Source: an uncultured Ruthenibacterium sp.
GTDB lineage: Bacteria; Bacillota; Clostridia; Oscillospirales; Ruminococcaceae
Assembly: GCA_910587145.1 (NCBI GenBank)
Contig: CAJUMH010000026.1
Span: 1-17,486 of the forward strand
Direction of reading: 5' to 3'
DNA: 17,486 bases
Shown here: positions 7,371-13,373 of the stretch, piece after piece
Layout: each line of letters starts with the position of its first letter
How positions within the stretch are numbered: position 1 is the first letter of the stretch
The notes under the pieces: generated by a model
Database searches by the model: none
What the model saw: only the letters and a program-made list of their open reading frames with translations
What the model was told of the DNA's origin: nothing
Translations under genes and position numbers: made by a program

Positions 7371-8560
7371 TATTTGACACCTCCCTGAAGCTTTTTCAGC
7401 TCAACGCTTTCCATAAAGGCCTGCACGCGCGTGCGCAGCTGGCCGGAATTGCCGGTGGTGTAGGGCCGGTCGATGGACAAAACGGGATACCGGTAATCCT
7501 CGCGCAGCACGTGCGTGCCCACCATGCGTTCGTAAGCCCAGGGATCGCAGAATTTCACCTGCTGATAGATGATGCCATCCGCGCGGTATTCCAACGCCAG
7601 CCGGTCCACATATCTGCGCCGCTCCTGAATCTTATTCTGATTCATATACCGCGGGCACTGGCCCCGGTACAGATATTGGCGGCACACCTGTGTCAGCGCG
7701 TCTTCGTCTTCGGTAAGCTCGATGCAGTCGCGCCCGGGGAATGAGCCGTAGCAGAAGCGGTCGGCGCACACATATGCGCCGCAGTCTTCGATGAGGCGCA
7801 CCACGTCCACATCGTCCACCTCGGAGCCGACGAGCACCACACGCGCCCGATAGGGCTTTTTTTCGTCGGGCCTGCGGGTCTTCAGCTCCTCGAGGGTCTC
7901 TTCCAGCCGATCGATCAGCAGATCCTTGGGTGCGGCGTAAGTAGCCATGGTTAGGATATGAAATTCGTAGCCGGTGATCCTTGGGAATTCTTCCTTGCGG
8001 TATTCGCCAATTTGCCGGACAAGCTCACAGACGCGGTTGTGCTGCGCCACGGCTTCGCGGATGGCGGCATCGGAAATATCGATGCCGAATTTTTCGTGCA
8101 GCGGATTTAAAATGTGGTTTTGGCACTGTACCTTGTACAGCGCAAGGCCGTTGTCGTCCGCCTTTAAGGGGATTTCCATGTACTCGTAAAAGAAGTGCTC
8201 CTTCGGCATGGTGCGCAGCAGCTCCATGTTTTCTGCGCAGCGGTTGAGCATGGTGCACCCGTCCGGCACGATCAGACAATCGGTAAAGTTGAAGCCGCCC
8301 TCCATCGCCCGCTCCAAAAGCGCCCGTGTGTATTCGCACAAAAAGCTGGTGGTATAGTAGGTGGCCATCTCGATGGAGCCGGTGCGTGGCGCGCGCAGGC
8401 GCACCGAAAAGGCGCCCGGCAGGTTTAACAGCGGCTCGGGAACATTTTCGCAGGCCGTGGCAACGCATTTACGGCCCTGCGCCTGTGCCTCGCGCACAAG
8501 CTCGTTGTTTGCGTCCTCCAGAAGCTTTTCAAAGTAATACAAATGCTTCAGATCTTTCAT
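7370..8560 (-). CDS. 2-hydroxyacyl-CoA dehydratase/BcrC-HgdB superfamily protein, smaller subunit
   Basis: A 396-residue protein. I prefer ATG 8560 (MKDLKHLYYF) because GGAGG sits 5 bases upstream; an alternative start five codons earlier lies on the ribosome binding site itself. Typical family features are Cys37 in CENVPEPL (the usual CxxxPxEL-type ligand), Cys75 (SFLCEYTRA), Cys102 and Cys108 (PDGCTMLNRC), and Cys338 (KFCDPW). The family's [4Fe-4S] or double-cubane cluster is bound by such cysteines. The stop codon shares one base with the start of the larger subunit, a sign of strict co-production. Adjacent activase and flavoprotein genes support an ATP-driven electron-transfer role. Substrate unknown. 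Confidence 0.92.
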   Translation of the reverse strand: MKDLKHLYYFEKLLEDANNELVREAQAQGRKCVATACENVPEPLLNLPGAFSVRLRAPRTGSIEMATYYTTSFLCEYTRALLERAMEGGFNFTDCLIVPDGCTMLNRCAENMELLRTMPKEHFFYEYMEIPLKADDNGLALYKVQCQNHILNPLHEKFGIDISDAAIREAVAQHNRVCELVRQIGEYRKEEFPRITGYEFHILTMATYAAPKDLLIDRLEETLEELKTRRPDEKKPYRARVVLVGSEVDDVDVVRLIEDCGAYVCADRFCYGSFPGRDCIELTEDEDALTQVCRQYLYRGQCPRYMNQNKIQERRRYVDRLALEYRADGIIYQQVKFCDPWAYERMVGTHVLREDYRYPVLSIDRPYTTGNSGQLRTRVQAFMESVELKKLQGGVK

Positions 8561-8646
8561 GCTAACCTCCAACACCGTATTTTTGCGGTCGCTTGCCGGA
8601 ACTTCACGGGGAGTACGGCGCCGCGGCGCACCCCTGTGATTCCCCT

Positions 8647-8699
8647 TTTGTCAGCGCCTGCCGCACGGCGCGCAAACCGGGAAGGCCGGTTTTGACAAA
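8647..8699. repeat. Compound inverted repeats in the gap before the smaller dehydratase-like subunit
   Basis: TTTGTCA (8647-8653) pairs with TGACAAA (8693-8699). Inside it AAACCGG (8674-8680) pairs with CCGGTTT (8686-8692) across a 5-base loop, and GCCG-CA-CGGC lies at 8660-8669. No U-run follows on the minus strand. The 158-bp gap between the CooC-like gene and its downstream neighbour holds no gene that I can see. Confidence 0.45.
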
Positions 8700-8718
8700 C
8701 AGAGCGGCAAGAGAAGGA

Positions 8719-9492
8719 TCAGGCTTCGATCAGCCCAATTTCCCGCAGCGCCTGCCGCACCCCCTGCACAATGGCCGCATCGGAGGGCAGATAGAATACG
8801 TTTTCGCCCTTCAGATCGAATTCGGCCAGAGACGCATCGGAGGGGATATAGGCCAGCACGGGAAGATCCCCGGTATCGATCAGATCTTTCACCTCGGGGG
8901 AGGGCAGGCGGTTTGCGATTACGCCGATGCACCCGTACATCACAAGCTCGTCCGCTACCCGGCGGATGGTTTGGATCACCTGTGTGCCTTTTTTGCTGGA
9001 ATCGGTTACAAGCAGCAGATGGGTCACCTTTTCCATCACACGCCGGTTGATTTGTTCGATGCCGGCCTCGCCGTCGATTACCACATAATCGAAGTTTTCT
9101 GCAAGAATGCTGATCACTTCCTTTAAATAGGAATTGATCCTGCAATAGCAGCCCGCGGATTCGGGGCGGCCGATGGCGATAAAGCTGAAGCCGTCTGTTT
9201 CCGTCAGCGCATCGAAAATACGGTACCGGGCCTCGCCCAGCAGCTCGATCGCGGTTTTGGTGTCGCCGTCCTCTGCGGCCGCAACCACCTGTTTGCGGAT
9301 ATCGTCTACCGTGCACTGCACCTCGATGCCCAGAGCGGTGGAAAGGCCTACGGCGGGGTCTGCATCAATGGCCAGAATGCGTTTTTCCGGAAACGCCTGT
9401 ACCAGAATGCGCACAAGCGTTGCCGCAATGGAGGTTTTGCCAACGCCGCCCTTTCCCGCTACGGCAAGAATTTTTGCGTTTTCCTGTTTCAT
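8719..9492 (-). CDS. CooC-like ATPase (nickel/CO-dehydrogenase maturation, MinD/SIMIBI family)
   Basis: A 257-residue P-loop ATPase. I start at ATG 9492 (MKQENAKILAV), with AAAGGG about 10 bases upstream; a GTG four codons earlier is possible but lacks a site. The deviant Walker A GKGGVGKT is at 13-20 and AIDADP near 41-46. CYC at Cys115/Cys117 matches the CxC motif that binds metal at the dimer interface of CooC. IDGEAGIEQINRR near 139-151 is the family's switch region. CooC proteins help insert nickel into CO dehydrogenase, and a relative (AcsF) acts on acetyl-CoA synthase. Here there is no CO dehydrogenase, but hypB lies directly upstream and an ACS-like fragment downstream. Confidence 0.9.
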   Translation of the reverse strand: MKQENAKILAVAGKGGVGKTSIAATLVRILVQAFPEKRILAIDADPAVGLSTALGIEVQCTVDDIRKQVVAAAEDGDTKTAIELLGEARYRIFDALTETDGFSFIAIGRPESAGCYCRINSYLKEVISILAENFDYVVIDGEAGIEQINRRVMEKVTHLLLVTDSSKKGTQVIQTIRRVADELVMYGCIGVIANRLPSPEVKDLIDTGDLPVLAYIPSDASLAEFDLKGENVFYLPSDAAIVQGVRQALREIGLIEA

Positions 9493-9555
9493 TGCGATCT
9501 GCACCCTTTTCTGTTTGTGTTGGAAGCCGCGTCTGCATGCCGCAAAACGCTGCGC

Positions 9556-10227
9556 TCACGCCCGCCACTCGTTGGCTTTCGCCACGATCCAATCCGCAAG
9601 CGCGTCGATGCCTTCGCCGTTTTTGGCCGAAATATAAAGGATATCAATCTTCGGGTTGCGCTGTCTTGCGTACTGCTCCATCCTTTGCCTGTCGAAATCA
9701 AAATAGGGCATTACATCCGTTTTGTTTACAACAAGCAGATCGCATTTTTCGTACATCAGCGGATACTTGAGGGGCTTGTCGTCGCCCTCCGGCACCGAAA
9801 GGATCGTCATGTTCCGCACCGCGCCGGTATCAAATTCCGCGGGGCATACCAGATTGCCCACGTTTTCCAGCACAATCAGCTCCGCGCCGTCCATGCCAAA
9901 TTCGTACAGGCCCTGCCGTGTCATATCCGCATCCAAATGGCACATACCGCCCGTATGGATCTGGATGGCCTTTACCCCAGCCTCCAGCATTTTTTCGGCG
10001 TCTACGGCAGAATCGATATCCGCCTCCATTACACCCATTTTAAGGCGGCCCTTCAGGGCGCGGGCCAGCGCCAGCAGCGTGGTGGTTTTTCCCGCCCCGG
10101 GGCTGGACATCAGATTCAAAAGAAATACCTTTTTTTCCTTCAGCTCGGCGCGCAGCCGGGCGGCATCCTGATCGTTGTTTTCAAAAATGCTTCTTTTTAC
10201 CTCGATCACACGAACATCCTTCTCCAT
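9556..10227 (-). CDS. hypB: HypB, nickel-insertion GTPase
   Basis: A 223-residue SIMIBI GTPase acting with HypA to load nickel. ATG 10227 is preceded by AAGGAGAG. Visible are the P-loop SSPGAGKTT (41-49), EADIDS (68-73), the metal-site motif MCHLDAD with Cys96/His97, Cys128 in NLVCPAEFD, and the G4 motif NKTD (168-171). The N-terminus lacks the CxxCGC high-affinity nickel motif and the His-rich stretch found in some HypB proteins, so only the GTPase-domain metal site remains. It begins 21 bp after the transporter gene and is followed by the CooC-like gene after 63 bp. HypA is encoded at the other end of the same operon. Confidence 0.95.
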   Translation of the reverse strand: MEKDVRVIEVKRSIFENNDQDAARLRAELKEKKVFLLNLMSSPGAGKTTTLLALARALKGRLKMGVMEADIDSAVDAEKMLEAGVKAIQIHTGGMCHLDADMTRQGLYEFGMDGAELIVLENVGNLVCPAEFDTGAVRNMTILSVPEGDDKPLKYPLMYEKCDLLVVNKTDVMPYFDFDRQRMEQYARQRNPKIDILYISAKNGEGIDALADWIVAKANEWRA

Positions 10228-10248
10228 ATTGCTCTCCTTTCAGTTCAT

Positions 10249-11634
10249 TCATCCATCCGATCCTGCCTGCTTTTGCAGCTGCCGGCCGATCTCTTCTACG
10301 CGGCTGTCGGTAAGCGTAAATTTTTGGCGGAACAGCACCAGCGCTACGGCCAGCACGATTATGGGCAAAACCGTCATCATCAGGCGCAGGCCCAGCAATG
10401 TTTCGGCGCTTTGCGCGGCGGCGGGGCCCACATCATCCGTATTGCCCTGCAGGCCGATCAGATCCAGCCCGATGCCGGTGAAAAACACCGCCACGCCGGA
10501 GGCCGCCTTGACTACGAACGTTTGCATGGAGAAGATCACACTTTCTTCCCGCCGGCCGGTTTTCAGCTGGCCGTAATCCACACTGTTCGACAAAAACAGC
10601 GTGGTGAGTACGGAAAGCATCCCGTTGCAGGCAAAAATCAGTACGCCGGGAACCAGCAGCAGCGGCAGACCGGAAGAAAACCCCGCAAGGCAAATCGCCA
10701 GCAAAAGCGCGTAGGCGAAAAGCGCCGTTCCCATGCTGAGCACGAACACCTGCGTGCTGGAAAGCCTTTTGCGCAGCAGGGGATAGAGCGCCATCATACC
10801 CAGGATCTGGGCGGCTCCGCCGACGGTAGAGAACAGCGTGTAATCGGCCTGCCAGGCGGCGCCGCCAAAATCGTATTTGAAAAAGTAGATGACAAAATTG
10901 GAGGTGAGATACAGGGAAGAATTGATGAGCACAATGCTGGCCACCACTACCATGGCCTGATCGTTGCGCAAAAGTGCCGAGAACATTTCCCTTACACCGG
11001 CAGTTTTCATCTCGGCCCGGGAATTTTCCCGAAAGAAAACGCAGCACAGCACTTCGGCCGCAATAAAGATCCCGGAGACGATAAGCGCGAACCGGGCAAA
11101 GCCGGTGCGCTCGTTGCCCCCACCCAAAACGCCCACAAGCAGCACGGTAAACATGGCGATCAGCGCGCTGCCCACGCCCGCGCAGGTGCGGCCCACCACC
11201 GAAAGATGCTCCCGGTCGGCCGGTGTTCTGGTTACGGCGGGGATCATCGACCAATAGGGGATATCCATCATCGTATAGGTGACGCCCCACAGAATATAGA
11301 CAACGGAAAAATAAACCATCAGCCCCGCCTGTTCCAGCTGCGGCGCTGCAAACAGGGCATAGAGCGCCAGTGCGTTCAGCACGGTGCCGCTGAACAGCCA
11401 CGGACGAAACCGGCCCCAGCGGCTGTGTGTTTTGGCCACCAGCACACCCATAAAGGGATCGTTCAGCGCGTCAAAAACGCGCGCGATCATCAGGATCAGC
11501 CCCACAAATGTGGCGCCAAGGCCCAAAACATCCTGATAATAGTACATCACATACGATGCGGACAGGGCATATACCATGTCCTTGCCCACAGCGCCGATGC
11601 CAAAGGCTGCTTTTTGCTTTAAGGTAAGTTCCAT
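10249..11634 (-). CDS. GPH-family (MelB-like) sodium or proton symporter
   Basis: A 461-residue membrane protein with about 12 hydrophobic segments, placed in the cytoplasmic membrane. The start ATG 11634 has GGGAGG upstream and overlaps the end of the regulator gene by 16 bases. The N-terminal KDMVYALSASYVMYYYQDVLG, the motif DALNDPFMG (about 55-63) with its cation-site aspartates, and GRFRPWLF (about 73-80) are typical of the glycoside-pentoside-hexuronide:cation symporters. Known members carry sugars, glycosides, glucuronides and related polar compounds. As the only transporter in the operon it probably imports the substrate or inducer; the compound cannot be deduced. Confidence 0.92.
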   Translation of the reverse strand: MELTLKQKAAFGIGAVGKDMVYALSASYVMYYYQDVLGLGATFVGLILMIARVFDALNDPFMGVLVAKTHSRWGRFRPWLFSGTVLNALALYALFAAPQLEQAGLMVYFSVVYILWGVTYTMMDIPYWSMIPAVTRTPADREHLSVVGRTCAGVGSALIAMFTVLLVGVLGGGNERTGFARFALIVSGIFIAAEVLCCVFFRENSRAEMKTAGVREMFSALLRNDQAMVVVASIVLINSSLYLTSNFVIYFFKYDFGGAAWQADYTLFSTVGGAAQILGMMALYPLLRKRLSSTQVFVLSMGTALFAYALLLAICLAGFSSGLPLLLVPGVLIFACNGMLSVLTTLFLSNSVDYGQLKTGRREESVIFSMQTFVVKAASGVAVFFTGIGLDLIGLQGNTDDVGPAAAQSAETLLGLRLMMTVLPIIVLAVALVLFRQKFTLTDSRVEEIGRQLQKQAGSDG

Positions 11635-12230
11635 TCTGCTCCCTCCCCGATCCCGGCTGCGGGCGGCAAAGCGCAATCCCGTGCCCGGATCCCGTTCATA
11701 ATAATATCGATCATGGCCCTGAGCAGATCCGGATAACTGGGGAGGTCTTCTTCGTCCTTTTCGGCGAGAAAGCATTCGATGGAAGCGGCGACCATACGCC
11801 GCAGCACCGAAATGGGTACCGGGCGGATGCGCCCTTCCGCCATGCCCTGTTTCAGCAGGGCAATGGTGGGCTCCCAATTATTTTCCAGATGCTCGCGCAC
11901 CCGACGGCTTACGGCGGGATATTTTTCGTCGAGCGTATTCAGCATGCGAAAATCAATCGCACGGTATTGCTCCGGCAGCACCACAACAACCGCCTCAATG
12001 CGCTGTTCGATGGGGCCTTCGGCGTTCATCTGCTCCTGCTTTACGCGGCGGATCTCCGAAAACAGAGTATCCACCATATTGAGCAGCAGCGCCTCCTTGG
12101 AGGGGTAGACAGCATAAATGGTTTTTTTGCTGATGTGCAGGGCATCGGCCAACTGCTGCATGGTGAACCGCAGCCCTTCCGTGCCGAACAGTGTGTTTGC
12201 GGCACTGATAATGCGCTGGCGCAGCTCCAT
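11619..12230 (-). CDS. TetR-family transcriptional regulator
   Basis: A 203-residue protein when started at ATG 12230 (MELRQRIISAA), preceded by AAGGGCGG. An in-frame ATG at 12260 would add ten residues but has no properly spaced ribosome binding site and lies very close to the predicted transcription start. The helix-turn-helix is clear in FTMQQLADALHISKKTIYAVYPSKEALL (about 23-50). The C-terminal ligand-binding half is divergent, as usual. As first gene of the operon, behind a promoter that overlaps an inverted repeat, it probably represses its own operon and responds to the substrate (inference). Confidence 0.93.
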   Translation of the reverse strand: MELRQRIISAANTLFGTEGLRFTMQQLADALHISKKTIYAVYPSKEALLLNMVDTLFSEIRRVKQEQMNAEGPIEQRIEAVVVVLPEQYRAIDFRMLNTLDEKYPAVSRRVREHLENNWEPTIALLKQGMAEGRIRPVPISVLRRMVAASIECFLAEKDEEDLPSYPDLLRAMIDIIMNGIRARDCALPPAAGIGEGAEWNLP

Positions 12231-12278
12231 CCCTTCACCGCCCTTTTGTGAATGATCCATCCTTACGATACCATTATT

Positions 12279-12308
12279 ATTATAGCGCAGGAAACCCAAT
12301 AGAATCAA
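12279..12308 (-). promoter_or_regulatory. Promoter of the TetR...hypA operon
   Basis: On the minus strand, TTGATT (12308-12303), an 18-base spacer and a perfect TATAAT (12284-12279) lie about 50 bases before the regulator start codon. This is the best sigma-A-type promoter of the left half of the window. I saw no other comparably clear promoter inside the operon. Confidence 0.8.
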
Positions 12309-12317
12309 CCGGTTTCC
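12290..12317. promoter_or_regulatory. Candidate TetR operator overlapping the -35 box
   Basis: GGAAACC (12290-12296) and GGTTTCC (12311-12317) form 7-bp inverted arms 14 bases apart, covering the -35 box and most of the spacer. A perfect 8-bp palindrome AACCGGTT (12307-12314) overlaps the right arm. The site is well placed for repression by the adjacent TetR protein. Assignment is by position only. Confidence 0.5.
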
Positions 12318-12364
12318 GATAAAATCTGTGCTTTCGACAAGCAGCGACAGGCTTTTTTGTACGA

Positions 12365-12432
12365 TGTGCCCGTTTATTTCCATTTTATGAGAGGGAATTA
12401 TAGAATTGCCCTAAAATGGATGGTTGGGCACA
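12365..12432. repeat. Nested 68-bp inverted repeat between tRNA terminator and operon promoter
   Basis: Outer arms TGTGCCC (12365-12371) and GGGCACA (12426-12432), inner arms CCATTTTA (12380-12387) and TAAAATGG (12412-12419), and GGG/CCC (12393-12395, 12409-12411) fold into one long interrupted hairpin. It lies outside both flanking transcription signals and no gene covers it. It could be a small repeat element or an extended regulatory site. Confidence 0.5.
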
Positions 12433-12435
12433 AAG

Positions 12436-12483
12436 AAAAAAGCAGCGTCCCTTTTCAGAAAATGATCCGAAGAGGGACGCTGC
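12436..12483 (-). terminator. Rho-independent terminator of the tRNA-Gly/tRNA-Cys unit
   Basis: Perfect 11-bp arms (GCAGCGTCCCT on the minus strand from 12483, pairing with 12452-12442) are followed on the minus strand by six Ts and TTC. It begins 3 bases after the encoded CCA of tRNA-Cys. Confidence 0.93.
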
Positions 12484-12485
12484 AA

Positions 12486-12560
<75 letters not shown>

Positions 12561-12601
12561 GAACAAATTGACGCCGCAGCCGGGATGCCACGGCGTCTGA
12601 T

Positions 12602-12677
12602 TGGAGCGGATTACGAGGCTCGAACTCGCTACCTCCACCTTGGCAAGGTGGCGCTCTACCAGATGAGCTAAATCCGC
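12602..12677 (-). tRNA. tRNA-Gly (anticodon GCC)
   Basis: A complete cloverleaf of 76 nt with encoded CCA. Acceptor GCGGATT pairs with AATCCGC, the D arm is GCTC...GAGC, the anticodon stem CCACC/GGTGG holds loop TTGCCAA (anticodon GCC), and the T arm GCGAG/CTCGT encloses TTCGAGC. It is first in the two-tRNA unit, 41 bp before tRNA-Cys. Confidence 0.96.
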
Positions 12678-12721
12678 AAACACAAAAGGCCCGTATAAAA
12701 GCGCTTCTTTCGCGCACAAAT

Positions 12722-12750
12722 ATCATACCACTTTTTGACGGATTTGTAAA
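12722..12750 (-). promoter_or_regulatory. Promoter of the tRNA-Gly/tRNA-Cys unit
   Basis: On the minus strand TTTACA (12750-12745), a 17-base spacer and TATGAT (12727-12722) lie about 45 bases before tRNA-Gly. The rest of the 12678-13000 gap is AT-rich sequence near 12750-12840 without a gene, then the hairpins downstream of the 76-residue gene. Confidence 0.78.
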
Positions 12751-12881
12751 GTACAGCAGTTTTGATTTGTGAAATTTATCAAAACCGCAAAAATAAATTC
12801 AACATATCCTCCAAAATATATGCGAAAGCGACGAATAAGAACGCTGCAAGCTGGAAAAAAAGACAAAGAAAGAAGCGAAAA

Positions 12882-12914
12882 CGCCCCGGCTTCTCTGTGA
12901 AAAAAACCGGGGCG
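12882..12914 (-). terminator. Probable terminator downstream of the 76-residue gene
   Basis: CGCCCCGG (12882-12889) and CCGGGGCG (12907-12914) are perfect 8-bp arms around a 17-base loop. On the minus strand the stem is followed by TTTTCGCTTC and then further T-rich sequence. An identical copy of AAAACCGGGGCG at 12943-12954 could pair with the same arm instead, and a weaker GGGCC/GGCCC stem followed by GGTCTTTTT lies nearer the stop codon (about 12970-13000). Orientation to the minus strand follows from the upstream gene. Confidence 0.6.
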
Positions 12915-13000
12915 CTGTTTTGAGTACTAAGAGACGGGCTCCAAAACCGGGGCGTCGCTTTAGCCGGAAAAAGACCGGGCCCAAACAGGAGCCGGCCCCA

Positions 13001-13231
13001 TCAGAACAGCTTTTTCAGATCCTTCAGCTTATCGCCCAGATCGGAAGCAGTCAGCTTTGCCTGAATGGCGCTGACGAGCGGCTTCAGCTGTTCGTCCGGC
13101 AGATCGACATCGAACAGCGTCTCTATGGCCTGAATGGGATCGCTCTGGAATTTTTTCAAAAGCGCGGGATCGCTCTGCAGCTTTTTGACAGCCTCGTCTA
13201 CCTTGCCCTTCAAATCGAAATTCAGTTCCAT
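13001..13231 (-). CDS. Small helical protein of unknown function (76 residues)
   Basis: The gene has an excellent ribosome binding site (GAGGAGG, 9 bases before ATG 13231), its own promoter and a terminator downstream, so it is very likely expressed. The product begins MELNFDLKGKVDEAV, is highly charged and predicted helical, and has no signal peptide, cysteine or membrane segment. The central part, FQSDPIQAIETLFDVDLPDEQL (split here as FQSDPIQAIETL and FDVDLPDEQL, about residues 28-49), resembles the FxxDPxxxLxxxGxxLPDxx pattern of Nif11/nitrile-hydratase-like leader peptides. No glycine-rich cleavage site or core peptide follows, and no modification enzymes are nearby. I therefore leave it as a conserved-looking protein of unknown role. 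Confidence 0.8.
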   Translation of the reverse strand: MELNFDLKGKVDEAVKKLQSDPALLKKFQSDPIQAIETLFDVDLPDEQLKPLVSAIQAKLTASDLGDKLKDLKKLF

Positions 13232-13263
13232 GTTCGTTTCCTCCTCGTGAATGGATAAAATAT

Positions 13264-13310
13264 CCGATATCGGCTATCAACAGCATATCATAAGCGCACC
13301 CAAAATACAA
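13264..13310 (-). promoter_or_regulatory. Promoter and palindrome upstream of the 76-residue gene
   Basis: On the minus strand TTGTAT (13310-13305), a 17-base spacer and TATGCT (13287-13282) are followed at the expected transcription start region by a perfect 10-bp palindrome CCGATATCGG (13264-13273). The palindrome is placed like an operator; no regulator is identified. The gap up to the GTPase gene (to 13373) shows no clear terminator. Confidence 0.6.
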
Positions 13311-13373
13311 GCGCGGCTAAAAAACGTTTGGCGACTTAAAACATGGTTGGCGCACTCCTTACCCTTTTCGGCA

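Noticed and set aside
685..10227. Possible [NiFe]-hydrogenase maturation locus
   Set aside because: Only hypA and hypB are present; hypC, hypD, hypE, hypF and any hydrogenase subunit are missing in the window.
9517..11622. Long plus-strand open frame (701 codons) opposite hypB and the transporter
   Set aside because: The product is His/Gln/Arg-rich and crosses two well-supported minus-strand genes and their junction; it is a shadow frame.
12325..12355. Possible plus-strand terminator (CTGT-GCTT...AAGC...ACAG then GCTTTTTTG)
   Set aside because: The stem is short and bulged, and no plus-strand gene precedes it.
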